A DNA stretch of 64,000 bases, taken from Podocnemis expansa (Eukaryota; Chordata; Testudines; Podocnemididae). Every line of letters starts with the position of its first letter. Positions within the stretch are counted from its first letter, which is position 1. Location of the stretch: the NCBI GenBank assembly GCA_007922195.1, contig ML682029.1:465472-529471 (forward strand). The letters are read 5' to 3'. The position numbers and the translations under genes were made by a program. This document shows, piece by piece, positions 46,432 through 56,577 of the stretch. The notes under the pieces were generated by a model. It worked only from the letters and a program-made list of their open reading frames with translations, made no database searches and was not told where the DNA came from.

Positions 46432-47434
46432 TGTAGGCAGGCAATGTGGCCTCCGTCAGAGCCAGAGTTGGAGGAATGGCCCAAACGGCCTCTCTGGCCA
46501 GGCCAGGGGAACTGCAATACCTCGGCCCCAGAAGCAGAGGGGCTTGGCCAGGACAGGAAAGGGCGGTGTAAAAGCCCAGGCTGGGAGCTCATTTGGGGCT
46601 GAGCTCCCAAAGGAGGAGCACATGCCTGCCCAGAGGGAGCAAGCCAGAAGAGACGAGGGCCAGCCTCACCAGCTGGGCCCTGCCTCCCAGGACACCCAGC
46701 TCTACGGCCCCCCCAGCCTCCCAGGGCCAAGTGACTGGGTTGATAACCCCGAGGCAGCCGACTGGGAGGACGGCCCAAAGCCCGCCAACCTGTGGGGCAG
46801 CTGCCCCACCCGGAGGCAGATCCAGACCCAGGGGAAGTTGAAGACCCTGTGGCCTACCAGCCCTGCGACCTAGATGAGCTACCCTCAGCAGAGGAAGAGA
46901 TGCCCACAGCCTCCAGGCCCTGTGAGATAGCCAAGGAGATCCTGGCTGCATACGGGCCTCAAAACCTGGAGGAGTTGCCCTTGGTGGAGGAGCCCACAGA
47001 GTATCCGGACCTGCCACCCATAGACACAGAAGGGTTCACCAGGATCCCAAAAGCCTTCTACGAAGGAGACCCTGAGGACGGCTACCCTTGCTGGAGATAG
47101 ATACTCAGGACTGGGGAAGGGTCAGGGTTGGAGGAAGTAGCCCAGGGAGGACAGAACGGTGGGCCATGTCCCAGGGCAGCCTGTTTCGGAGGGAGCCCCA
47201 CTGACCCAGTGGTGGACCACCTTGCGACTGTCTAGAGTCCTGGGCTGAGACGCAGAGGAGCGGGTGGGCCTGTTTTTCCCTCTTCAACGCCCTTTCCAGG
47301 ATAAGGAACCCCAAATGATCCCTGACCACCCAAGCTATTGATAGACTATAGACTGTGTGCTTGCCCATCCCACCTGGCGATGGGGGCTATAGACTGTGTG
47401 CTTGAGCACCCCATCTGGTGGCCAGGACTATAGA
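46432..47434 (+). repeat. Probable 3' LTR of Gypsy A
   Basis: Starts TGTAGGCAGGC 46 bp after the integrase stop. 46432-46625 matches 57734-57960, including GGGGAACTGCAATACC and a GTGTAAAAGCCC TATA-like box with GGGGCTGAGCTCCC after it. A tandem of about 41-bp units with CTATAGACTGTGTGCTTG begins at 47346, 47387 and 47428. The right end abuts a Tx1 fragment. Confidence 0.55.
46792..47100 (+). other. Acidic open frame of unknown meaning inside the Gypsy A end
   Basis: 102 codons; in-frame sequence continues upstream of the ATG. Rich in Glu, Pro and Leu, with repeats of the type CDLDELPSAEE, ENLEELPLVEEP. No known domain. It may be a piece of retroelement coding sequence or a chance frame in GC-rich LTR sequence. 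Confidence 0.25.
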
Positions 47435-49707
47435 CTCTGTAGGGCCACGGGGCACGTCCAGAGCAACTGTCCCCTGGCCCAGCATGAAGAGGGAGCAACT
47501 GGGCCCCTCGAGGCTGTAATGGGTGTCTGCCATACCACCACTGGCAACCCTACCCACCAGACCTCTAAAGCTGCCTCTCCTCCTTCTTCAAAGAGTACAA
47601 CTGCCACTGCCTCTCAGGACATGGGGATAACCATGGCCCTACAGAGGAAGCACCATGCCTCGCCCGAGGTATAAAAGATTTTATAATGGGCCCCTTGATG
47701 GGGCACCAATAAGGACCCCTCTAATGCCACCCCATCACGTGCCCCCACCGGCAGCAGTTGAAGTTGCACCTGCCGGCGGAAGGACAAGACGTGACGGAAG
47801 GCGGGGTCCTTACAGCCCAGTGGGAGAGGGCTGATGACTGATATTGGCTTCCCCAGGGTGGAAAGGAGGGGAAGGAGGGCAGCATTGGGGAGGAAGGGAG
47901 GGGCAGATGTGAGGACAACTCATATGCCCAGGTCCTCCAAGGGTTCCACCGGAGCGTGGACACCCCCACCACCAGGCCACTGACAACCGCCTCCTGGGTG
48001 GTGGCCTCTGATGCTAGGAAGAACATTATCTTTCCATACATCTTCGAGGCCACCACAATAGCCGAGGAACCCACCACCCTTGCCATCACCCGCACATAAG
48101 TTTCCACGTGGGGCAAGGCAGCCACCAGGAAGCAGCAGGCACCGTGCCTCCTGGTCAAGGAGGGGAAGGGGCCCCAGCACCCCGAGATGGTACTTGAGGA
48201 GGCGGTGCGGGTAGATGGTACAGTGGTGGGTGGAGGGGTGGCAGCTGCCTGGGCGTACGATCTGGGGTCTGAGGAACCCCCAGAACTGGCGGAGGGAACA
48301 GCAGGGAAAGAAGGGGCCATGGCTGATGGTGGGACCATGGGAGCAACAGGGCCCTTGCTCACCTTTTTTCCCTTGTTCTTTTTGCCAGCCAAGGAAGTGG
48401 TGGCAGCAGCATTGGGGGTCCCAGCTGTGCCCTCCGGTGCAGGCACCCCACTGGGGTTGCTACAGGTGGTAGGGGCAGCAGCCACAGTCAAGGGAGCAGC
48501 CACAGGGATAGAGGGGGGAGCAGGCTCAGGGAGGAGTTCAGGGGGGACTTCGGAGGTCTTCATGTTTCTACAGGAAGGGAAACCTGGGATGGATAAACAA
48601 GGTGAGGAACAAAAGGGGGAAGGGGGGACCAGGGGATACCACTCCTCCCCGCTAAGCAGAGGGCTGGGGAGGAGGGTGTGTAAAGGGGAGAGGGAAGAGA
48701 CTAGACAATGGGAGACGAGTGGGCTATTTAGTAATAAGGGGTGGCAGACCTCTCCTCCCTGCTAGGCTGCTACCAAGGGAGGAGGGCACCAAGGGAAAAG
48801 GGATAGGGAACTTTAAGGCTTAAAGGTCCAGCTCCTCTGGCTGCACTGGGTGGGATGGGTCAGTAGGCTATCAGGTGTGCAGTGCACAGGGGAAAAAACA
48901 AAAAGTTAGGGGCTCCTGAGGCCTGGCCTACCCTGGTTGGGAGGGGGACTGCAAGGGTGGGGCTAATAGGCATCAGGTGTGGGGTGGGGAGGCAGTGGAG
49001 ACTAGTGGGGCAGGGCAGGAGAACCAAACAAACTTTCAAAACTAGAGCAGGGCAGGAGACTAAAACTAAAACAAACTCAAGAATTTAGGGAGGATCTGGG
49101 GGGAGTGTAATGGGGGGGAACACTGAACCAGCTGGAGGACAAAGAAAAGGGGGGGAAGCCCTCCAGCCACTGGAGGTGGGGGAGAAAAAGCGGGGGGGGA
49201 CTAGGCAATGGGGAAAAGGGGACTGCTACTGCTGGGGGGAGGTTCTGTGGTCCCTGCTGCTCAAGCAGTCCCAAGGTTTTCCAAGGTGTCGGAACCTGCT
49301 CCTCTCTTGAAAAGAGGGGAGGCCAGGGGGCAGCAGCTAGGGGTGGTGGTGGCAATATTAGGTTTCTCAGTTTCTGAAAAGCTCATCCCCAGCTGCAAGC
49401 AACAAAGTCTCAGTCTTTGGGGCCTCCCCTCACTGGTGGTAGCTCCTTCTGGAAAGACAGCAGGCTCCAGGTGGCAGCAGGGACTGGCTGGCTGGAAAGG
49501 TGGTCTTCTCCAGTGGTGGTGGAGTTCTTCCTCCTGTAGCTCTCCCCACTCTCCACAGAGCAGGGGAGTGGGTGGGAGGAAGGCCAGCCAGCAGGAGCAG
49601 CAGCAGCAAAGCAGGAACAGTGGGGGAGGTAACAGGACCATCAGTGGGGGGAAGGTGTGGTAGAAGCAGGTCCAGCCCCAGGATCAGCTCCTCCAGCAGG
49701 CAGCCAC
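47435..49707 (-). mobile_element. Tx1-clade LINE, second copy: 5' part only
   Basis: Minus strand: 5' untranslated region (48564-49707) homologous to 56578-57733, then the start of ORF1 (47721-48563) with KGKKVSKGPVAP, WGPFPSLTRRHG, HVETYVRVMARVVG and KMYGKIMFFLASEA, as in the intact copy. Frameshifts appear from about residue 205. The last about 200 bp (47435-47632) are inverted, reading CRATGHVQSNCP and KAASPP on the plus strand. ORF2 is absent. Losing the 3' end while keeping the 5' end is unusual for a LINE. Confidence 0.85.
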
Positions 49708-49850
49708 CTATTGAAAAACCAGAGTGGTGGGGGGGGGGAAGCCCACCCACTACCAAAACCCCACCCCCCCCCTACGGGGAGGTGGCACTGAACTAGTTTT
49801 CAACTAATTCCTTGGGACAACTCAAGAAATAACAGGGAAGGGTGTGAGGG

Positions 49851-52800
49851 TCACAGGTTTATAATAAGAGTTTCAGAAGGGGACACCGAGCAGAGAACCC
49901 CGGACAGGGTCCACTGCTCCCGAAAGGTGTCCAGGGAGCCAGCGGATGCCGCCCAGAGGAACTCTGCCTGGAGATGTGCACGAACGAGGGACTGGAAATA
50001 GGCCCCACAGTCGCAGGCCCCTCCCTCAGCCAAACTCCTTTCCTTGGTCTTGTAGATGGCTACTTTAGCGTAGGCCAGGAGGAGGTTGGCGAGGAGGTCC
50101 CACGACTTTGTGGGGCCACGGAGAGGGAGTGCGTAAATGAATAAGTGAGCGGAAAAGTGCAGCCAGAACCTCAATAAGAGGTTCTGGAGGAGCCGGAAAA
50201 GGGGCTGCAGCCTGGCGCACTCCAGGTATATGTGCGCCAGGGTCTCCCTCACACCGCAAAAGGGGCAGGTGTCGGGATGAGGAGTGAAGCGCGCCAGGTA
50301 CATGCCCGTGCTTACAGCTCCATGCAGGAGCCGCCAGCTGATGTCCCCGGTGGGCCGCAGGATGAGGGTGGTATACAAACTGGCCCACCGGGGGTCCTCG
50401 CCCTCCACCGGTGGAATGAGATCCCGCCACTTTGTATCGGGGCAGGAAGCGAGGGCGAGGAAGTGGATGGTATGCAGCACGAGCATGTACAGATATTTAC
50501 GGGGCGTGGTTCGAAATGGGACCGGCTGCAGATCTAGCAGCCGGCTGGGGGTGTGGGGCGGGGACGGTCGGGGGGGCTCACGGGGCCGGGGCCCAATCAG
50601 AAGTTCTGGAGGGCCAGGACTGAGAGGGGGGTGGGGAGTGCCCTCTCGCAGGACCCGCTCGAGGTAGGCTCGAGCAGTGGGAGGCAAGGCCGCCTTCACC
50701 TCCTGGAGTAGGCGTCGGGGGGTACGTGGAGTGGAGAGTCCCATGCGCCGGGCTAGCTCATGGGGATCCACCCAGTCCCCCTGCGCATAATCCAAGAGGT
50801 CTCCGACCCTGGTGACGCCTGCCAGAACCAACCTCCGCCTCACGGAGGGGGCCTCCGCCACCTGCACACCGAGATGGAGGTTGTGTAGCAGGGACTCTGC
50901 AAGGAGGTCCACCCCTCGGTGGGTACAACTGACCTGGAAGCCGCAATGAGCCTCCAGGTCTGGAGGAGGTCATAGTAGAAGGCCGGCAGCTCAGAGAGGT
51001 CTCGCGGATTACCCCTCAGATCGAGATAAAGGAGCTGCCGGTCATATCGGAGCCCTCGGTAGCGGCGGAGGAAGGTGCACACCAAGTGGCTCCACGCCGG
51101 ACTACCTGCACCATAAAGGAGTCTCTGCAGGGCCTGGAGGCGGAAGGCGTGGACCTGGCTGCGGACGCAGCACAGGCCCTGCCCCCCTTCCTCCAGGGGA
51201 AGAGTCAGAGTCCCTGCAGAGACCCAGTGCAGTCCTGGCCAGAAGAACTCCAGAATTGTCCTCTGGAGCTTGGCCAGGAAACCCGGGGGCAGGGACAGGG
51301 TGTTGAGCCGGTGCCAGAGCATGGACAGGACGAGCTGATTGATGACCAGCACCCGTCCCCGAAGGGAGAGGCACTGCAGCAGTCCTGTCCATCTCCGGAG
51401 CCGGTCACCCACCCTGCCCTCTAACTCCTGCCAGTTCTCATCCGGGGAGGGATGGGTGGCAGAAAGGTAAACGCCCAGATAGAGCAGCGGACCCGCGCTC
51501 CACCGGATGGCCTGAAGCGCGGGTGGGAGGGAGCTCACCGGCCACCCGGCCCCTACCATCAGGCCAGAGCTCTTGACCCAGTTGACCCGGGCGGAGGAGG
51601 CCGCCGAGTAGATGGCCTGGCAAGCCTCCAGCCGCACCAGGTCGCCCGGGTCCTGGACCGCGAGGAGTACGTCGTCGGCGTACGCTGACAAGACCAGCCG
51701 CAGCTCCGGCTCACGGAGCACCAACCCCGTCAACCTCCGGCGGCGGAGACAGAGGAAGGGCTCGATGGCCAGAGCGTACAGCTGGCCTGACAGCGGACAG
51801 CCTTGACGCACCCCTCGCCCGAAGCTAACCGGTTCGGTCAGGGTCCAGTTGAGCTTGACCAAACACTCTGCAGAGGCGTACAATGCCCGGAGAAACCCCA
51901 CAAAATGGGGACCGAAGCCGAATGCCTGCAGGGTGCCCAGGAGATACCCGTGATCCATCCTGTCGAACGCCTTCTGGTCCAGGGCCAGAAGGGCGAACGA
52001 CAGACCGTCCCTACACCCGAGCTCCAAGAGATCCCGGACCAGATAGAGATTATTAAACATGGTGCGGCCCGGGACGGTGTAGGTCTGGTCTGGATGGATC
52101 ACGTCCTGCAGCACGGACCCCAGGCGCAACGAGATGGCTTTGGCTACTATTTTGTAGTCCGTGCCGAGGAGCGAGACGGGACGCCAATTCCGGAGGTCGC
52201 GGAGGTCCCCCTTCTTAGGCAGCAGGGCCAACACCGCCCTCCGGCAAGAAAGGGGGAGCACTCCGCTCTCCTCGGACTCGGCCCAGACGATGGCGAGGTC
52301 TGGGCCGAGGACGTCCCAGAACGCGCGGTAGAACTCCACAGTCAGCCCGTCCATGCCCGGGGATTTGTTGGTGGGCATGAGACACAGGGCTTCCGAGAAC
52401 TCGGCCAGAGTGAGAGGTAGCTCCAGCCGGTTCCGGTCGCCCTCGCTGATCGTGGGAAGTTCGTTCCAGAGCACCCTGCAAGTGTCGGCTTCGGTCGGAT
52501 CCGGGGAGAAAAGACTAGCGTAGAAGGCCCTGGCCCTTCCACGCATCTCCTCCGGATCCGTGAGGGGGGTGCCGTCTTCCGCCAAAAGGCAGGTGACGTG
52601 CTTTTTAGCCCCCCTCCGTTTCTCCAGGGCATAGAAGAAGCGGGAGCCGCGATCCATCTCCCGAAGGAGACGGATGCGAGATCGAACAAAAGCTCCCCGG
52701 GCCCGAAGATCCTCGAGGGCCCGAAGTTCCTCCCGCTTCTCCTGGTGCGCCCTGCAGAGGGATGGATCCTCAGGGCTGGCGGCCAAGTGCCTCTCAAGCT

Positions 52801-53767
52801 CTAAGACCTCCCGTTCCAACTGCTCTATCGCCCCATCCCTCCTCCGGCTGGCCCCCCGAGTGTAGTCACGGCAGAAGAGCCGGGCGCGCACCTTCCCCAT
52901 GTCCCACCAGCGCCGCGCCGAGGGAAAGGCGGCCCTCTGCCCCCGCCAGGCCAGCCAGAACTCCCGGAAGGACGCCACGAAGCCCACATCCTCCAGCAGG
53001 CTATTATTAAAATGCCAGTAGGCCGGCCCCGGCCTCTCCGCCGAGAGAGAGGCCGTCACGGTCACCAAATGGTGATCCGAAAAAGGGGCCGGCCGGACGC
53101 CGGAGGAGTGGGCTCGTGCCAGGTGACTTCGGGACAGATATAGACGGTCCAACCGGGAGTGGCGCGACCGATCGTCCCCCACCCGGACATAGGTGAAGGT
53201 CACCTCGTCGTCCGGGTGGTGGTCGCGCCAAACGTCCACCAGGGAGTGATGGTTTATTATCTCCCTGAGGACGTTTGCAGCGGCCGGGCACAGCTCGTTC
53301 CCCGTGCGGTCCCGCTCCTCGAGGGTGGTGTTAAAATCCCCACCCAGGACCAGGCACTCCCAAGGATCCAAAGTGCCGAGGAACGTGGCTGCCTGCCGGA
53401 AAAACTGCACTCGCTCCGGGCCCGATGTCGGGGCGTAGACGTTGACCAGGTTTAACGTCAGCCCCTCCATACGGACCTGGAGGTGCAGCAGGCGGCCCGG
53501 CACGACCTCGGCAACCCCCAGCACCTCCGGCTGTAGGTCGGGGGAGAACAGGGTGGCCACACCGCTAGAGCGGGTGGACAGATGACTCAGAAACACCCCG
53601 TTCCCCCACTCCAGCCACCAGCTGGCCTCGGCGGCAGGATCCGTGTGGGTCTCCTGCAGAAAAACCACAGAGTACCCCCCCTCCCGAAGGAAGGAGAGCA
53701 CCTGGGTCCTGCGGAGACCCACCCTACAGCCTCTGGTATTTAAGGTGGCAAAGATGATTGGGGCCAT
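49851..53767 (-). CDS. Tx1-clade LINE ORF2: endonuclease and reverse transcriptase, one frameshift
   Basis: Two overlapping frames, 50840-53767 (975 residues) and 49851-50912, are joined by a one-base loss in a C run at 50912-50915; without it the protein would be about 1305 residues, the usual Tx1 size. Endonuclease blocks: TLNTRG, FLQETH, GGDFNTTLEERD, SRLDRLYLS, FSDHHLV. Reverse transcriptase blocks: PGMDGLTVEFY, LPKKGDLRDLRNWRPVSLL, ALDQKAFDRMDH, GRGVRQGCPLSGQLY, SAYADDVLLA (YADD at about residue 695). C-terminal knuckle CPFCGVRETLAHIYLEC. Enzyme role: target nicking and primed reverse transcription. Motif A lacks the Glu normally read before KAFD. The frameshift could be real or a homopolymer error. 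Confidence 0.88.
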
Positions 53768-56577
53768 GAGGAGGGCTGGGGGGGATCCTCAGAAGTGGCG
53801 GGAGTACCAGCAGCCTCCGTCGGGCCGCGCAACAATCCGCGACCTATCCCGAAGGTCATGAGGGAGTCGCGGAAAGTGCGTGCCCTCTGGTAGGCCGCAG
53901 CATCCCACCTCCCGGTCCCTTTACCCTCCTTTAGTATGGCCCTCATGGCCCGGAGGACCAGATGGAAATTCCCCCAGCGCTGCAGAGCAAGCTGCACCCA
54001 GCTCCTGGCCCCACGAGTGTCTGCCAGGAACACACGCAGCTCCTCCCGCAGCGCCATGGGGTCCAGGTCCTCCAGTCGGGTCCCCATAACGGCCCCAGGG
54101 CCAGCCGGGGTGGAAAGACAGGGCGCGGAGCCCCGTCTCGGCGCCGATGTCATGGGCGCCGAGTCACCCGGCTGAGCCCCCGGCACAAGGAAGGGTGGCG
54201 GTGGAGGGAAGACAGCAGCCCCAGGAACAGAGGGAGCCACAAATGCCGCACCCCGGGAATCGGTCGATGGAAAGGGGAAAGACACGATCCCGGGGGCGGC
54301 AGCAATAGGGGACAGGATTAGGGCAGGACTTGGGATAACATTGGAGGGAAAAGTGGGGACAGGGTCAGAAACAACACAGGTAAAGACAGGGGAAGGGGTA
54401 GGAGTTGGGACAGGGTCCCCGGTGATTAAATCACCGGGGTGTGGCTCCCCTTGACTGGGCGCAAGATTTTCAAAGGAGGAGTCAGGGGCGGGGTCCGTGC
54501 CGACGCTGGGCAAAGGGATGGTAGTAGGTGGATTTTCTCCGTCCTCAGCGTCGGACACGGGGGAGAAAACAAGTGGGGGAATGGGCAGCTGTCCCGCTGG
54601 GGACAACACCCCGGGACCCGGCTGCTCGGTGCTGGCCGTCGCCTCTAAAGGCTCGGCGGCCGCAGTTGGAATGCTGACAGCAGCCGGGCAGGTAAAGCAG
54701 CCCGGGGGTGTCCCCTGAATAAAAGTAGGGACAGCGGGCAGAGGCTGGGGTTCAGGCTGGGTCTGGGGCATGGGAAGGGGTGGTGGAAGATCATCACCAC
54801 CCAGATCAAGGCCCGCTGGCAGAGGGTCGTCCTCCCTTGGGGCAACCAAGGTCAGACCCAGGGCCTCGATCTCTGCGAAGATGGAGCCTAAGTCCCCCCC
54901 TGCCTCAATTGATGGTGGTAGTGTAGCAGGTTCAGGGGGGACAGTAGCGGCTCCATCTGCAGCCTCCTCAGGAGGGGGATCAATGGGGGCCTCCTGCAAG
55001 GGGGCAGTGCTGTTTCCCTCCTCCACTGCGTCCATCTCTTCGGCTGGCGCCTCCCGCTGGGCCTCCACAGAGGGCGCAGCAAGCGGCTCAGCATTGCTAA
55101 TGCTCTTTTGGGTGGTATCAGCCCCCTGCAATGACTTTCGGGGGGCCTCCTCCCCTTCGGATGAGATGGGGAGGGACTGAGCCTTCTTCCGCTTGCTGCG
55201 CTTCCTCTGTGGAAGGGCCTGGCCCTCTAGGATGGTATCAGAGGGCCGCCCAGCGGAGGCAGGGGTAGGCGGCAAGGGCAAAGGCTCTTCAGGGGAAAGG
55301 ATCAGGGGAGGGGCATCATGGGGACGGGAACCTTCCCCCTGGGGCGCGCCCTCTCCCATGTCTGGGACCACCACGGCCGCTGCCCTCTCCTCTCTGGGCC
55401 CCGTCCCAGATGGACTAGTGAGGGTGGCGACGGGGCCCGGCCTCTCCTCCGGGCATAGTGGGGTGGTTATCCCCACGTCCCAGGAGGCAGTGGCAGTTGT
55501 TCCCTTGGATGGAGGAGAGGCAGCTTTAGTGGCCTGGTGGTTGGGGTCGCCGGCGGTGGTGTGGCCGGCGCCCGTTTCTGCCTCGGGGGGCCCAGTAGCT
55601 CCCTCTTTGTGCCGGGCCTGGGGACAGTCCCTCCGGACATGCCCCGTGGCCCTGCAGAGGAAGCACCGGGCCTCCCCCGAGGAGTAAAAAATTTTATAGT
55701 GGGCCCCTTGATGGCGCACCAGAAAGGACCCCTCTAAAGCCACTCTATCACGTGCCCCCGCCGGCGGCAGTTGGAGTCGGACCTGCCGGCGGAAGGACAA
55801 AACGTGACGGAGGGCGGGGTCCTTACAGCCCAGTGCGAGAGGGCTGATGACGGATACCGGCTTCCCCAGGGTGGAAAGGAGGGGAAGGAGGGCGGCATTG
55901 GGGAGGAAGGGAGGGACAGAGGTGAGGACCACCTGTACGCCCAGGTCCTCCAAAGGTTCCACCGGAACGTGGACACCCCCCACCGCCAGGCCCCTAATAA
56001 CTGCCTCCTGTGCGGCGGCCTCTGATGCGAGGAAGAACATTATCTTTCCATACATCTTCGAGGCCGCCACAATGGCCGAGGGCCCCACCACCCTCGACAT
56101 TGCCCGCACGTAGGTTTCCACGTGGGGCGAGGCAGCCACCAGGAGGCAGCAGACACCGTGCCTCCTGGTCAAGGAGGGGAAGGGGCCCCAGCCCCCCGAG
56201 ATGTTATTTGAGGAGGCGGTGCGGGCAGATGGTATGGCAGTGGGTGGAGGGGTAGCAGTCACCTGGGCGCATGATCTGGGGGCTGAGGGACCCCCAGAAC
56301 TGGTGGAGGGAACAGCAGGGGAAGAAGGGGCTGCTGCCAATGGTGGGGCCGCGGGAGCAACAGGGCCCTTGCTCACCTTTTTCCCCTTGCCTTTTTTGCC
56401 AGCCGAGGAAGTAGTGGCAGCAGCAGTGGAGGTCCCAGCTGCATCCCCTAGTGCAGGTGCCCCACTGGGGTTGCCAGAGGTGGGAAGGGCAGCAGCCATG
56501 GCCAAGGGAGCAGCCGCAGGGATAGACTGGGGAGCAGGCTCAGGAAGGGGTTCAGGGGGGACTGGGGAGGGATCCAT
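53740..56577 (-). CDS. Tx1-clade LINE ORF1 protein
   Basis: 945 residues from ATG at 56577; the frame is open further to 56763, but the chosen start matches the start context of the second copy (48563). Parts: a Pro/Ala-rich N-terminus with a basic patch KKGKGKKVSKGP; an RRM-like region with GGWGPFPSLTRRHGVCC, ETYVRAMSRVVG, SKMYGKIMFFLASEAAA, VHVPVEPLEDLGVQVVL; one CCHC knuckle CFLCRATGHVRRDC at about residues 302-315; a long Pro/Glu/Ser-rich disordered stretch; and a C-terminal helical region (LREELRVFLADTRGARSW). Expected role: RNA binding and nucleoprotein assembly. It overlaps the ORF2 start by 28 nt. No stop or frameshift seen. Confidence 0.85.
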   Translation of the reverse strand: MDPSPVPPEPLPEPAPQSIPAAAPLAMAAALPTSGNPSGAPALGDAAGTSTAAATTSSAGKKGKGKKVSKGPVAPAAPPLAAAPSSPAVPSTSSGGPSAPRSCAQVTATPPPTAIPSARTASSNNISGGWGPFPSLTRRHGVCCLLVAASPHVETYVRAMSRVVGPSAIVAASKMYGKIMFFLASEAAAQEAVIRGLAVGGVHVPVEPLEDLGVQVVLTSVPPFLPNAALLPLLSTLGKPVSVISPLALGCKDPALRHVLSFRRQVRLQLPPAGARDRVALEGSFLVRHQGAHYKIFYSSGEARCFLCRATGHVRRDCPQARHKEGATGPPEAETGAGHTTAGDPNHQATKAASPPSKGTTATASWDVGITTPLCPEERPGPVATLTSPSGTGPREERAAAVVVPDMGEGAPQGEGSRPHDAPPLILSPEEPLPLPPTPASAGRPSDTILEGQALPQRKRSKRKKAQSLPISSEGEEAPRKSLQGADTTQKSISNAEPLAAPSVEAQREAPAEEMDAVEEGNSTAPLQEAPIDPPPEEAADGAATVPPEPATLPPSIEAGGDLGSIFAEIEALGLTLVAPREDDPLPAGLDLGGDDLPPPLPMPQTQPEPQPLPAVPTFIQGTPPGCFTCPAAVSIPTAAAEPLEATASTEQPGPGVLSPAGQLPIPPLVFSPVSDAEDGENPPTTIPLPSVGTDPAPDSSFENLAPSQGEPHPGDLITGDPVPTPTPSPVFTCVVSDPVPTFPSNVIPSPALILSPIAAAPGIVSFPFPSTDSRGAAFVAPSVPGAAVFPPPPPFLVPGAQPGDSAPMTSAPRRGSAPCLSTPAGPGAVMGTRLEDLDPMALREELRVFLADTRGARSWVQLALQRWGNFHLVLRAMRAILKEGKGTGRWDAAAYQRARTFRDSLMTFGIGRGLLRGPTEAAGTPATSEDPPQPSSWPQSSLPP

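Larger units (their letters stand above)
43649..47434 (+). mobile_element. Gypsy-type LTR retrotransposon, internally deleted (element A)
   Basis: Plus strand: protease/pol linker (43649-43892), element M6, pre-integrase and integrase (44317-45444), a reversed LTR-A, the integrase end (46283-46386), then a likely 3' LTR (46432-47434). Reverse transcriptase and gag are missing. Confidence 0.75.

Noticed and set aside
48187..48765. 192-codon plus-strand open frame
   Set aside because: It is antisense to the Tx1 copy 2 ORF1, and GC-rich composition keeps opposite frames open. No domain.
51803..52420. 205-codon plus-strand open frame
   Set aside because: Antisense shadow of Tx1 ORF2, whose minus-strand frame carries all the motifs.
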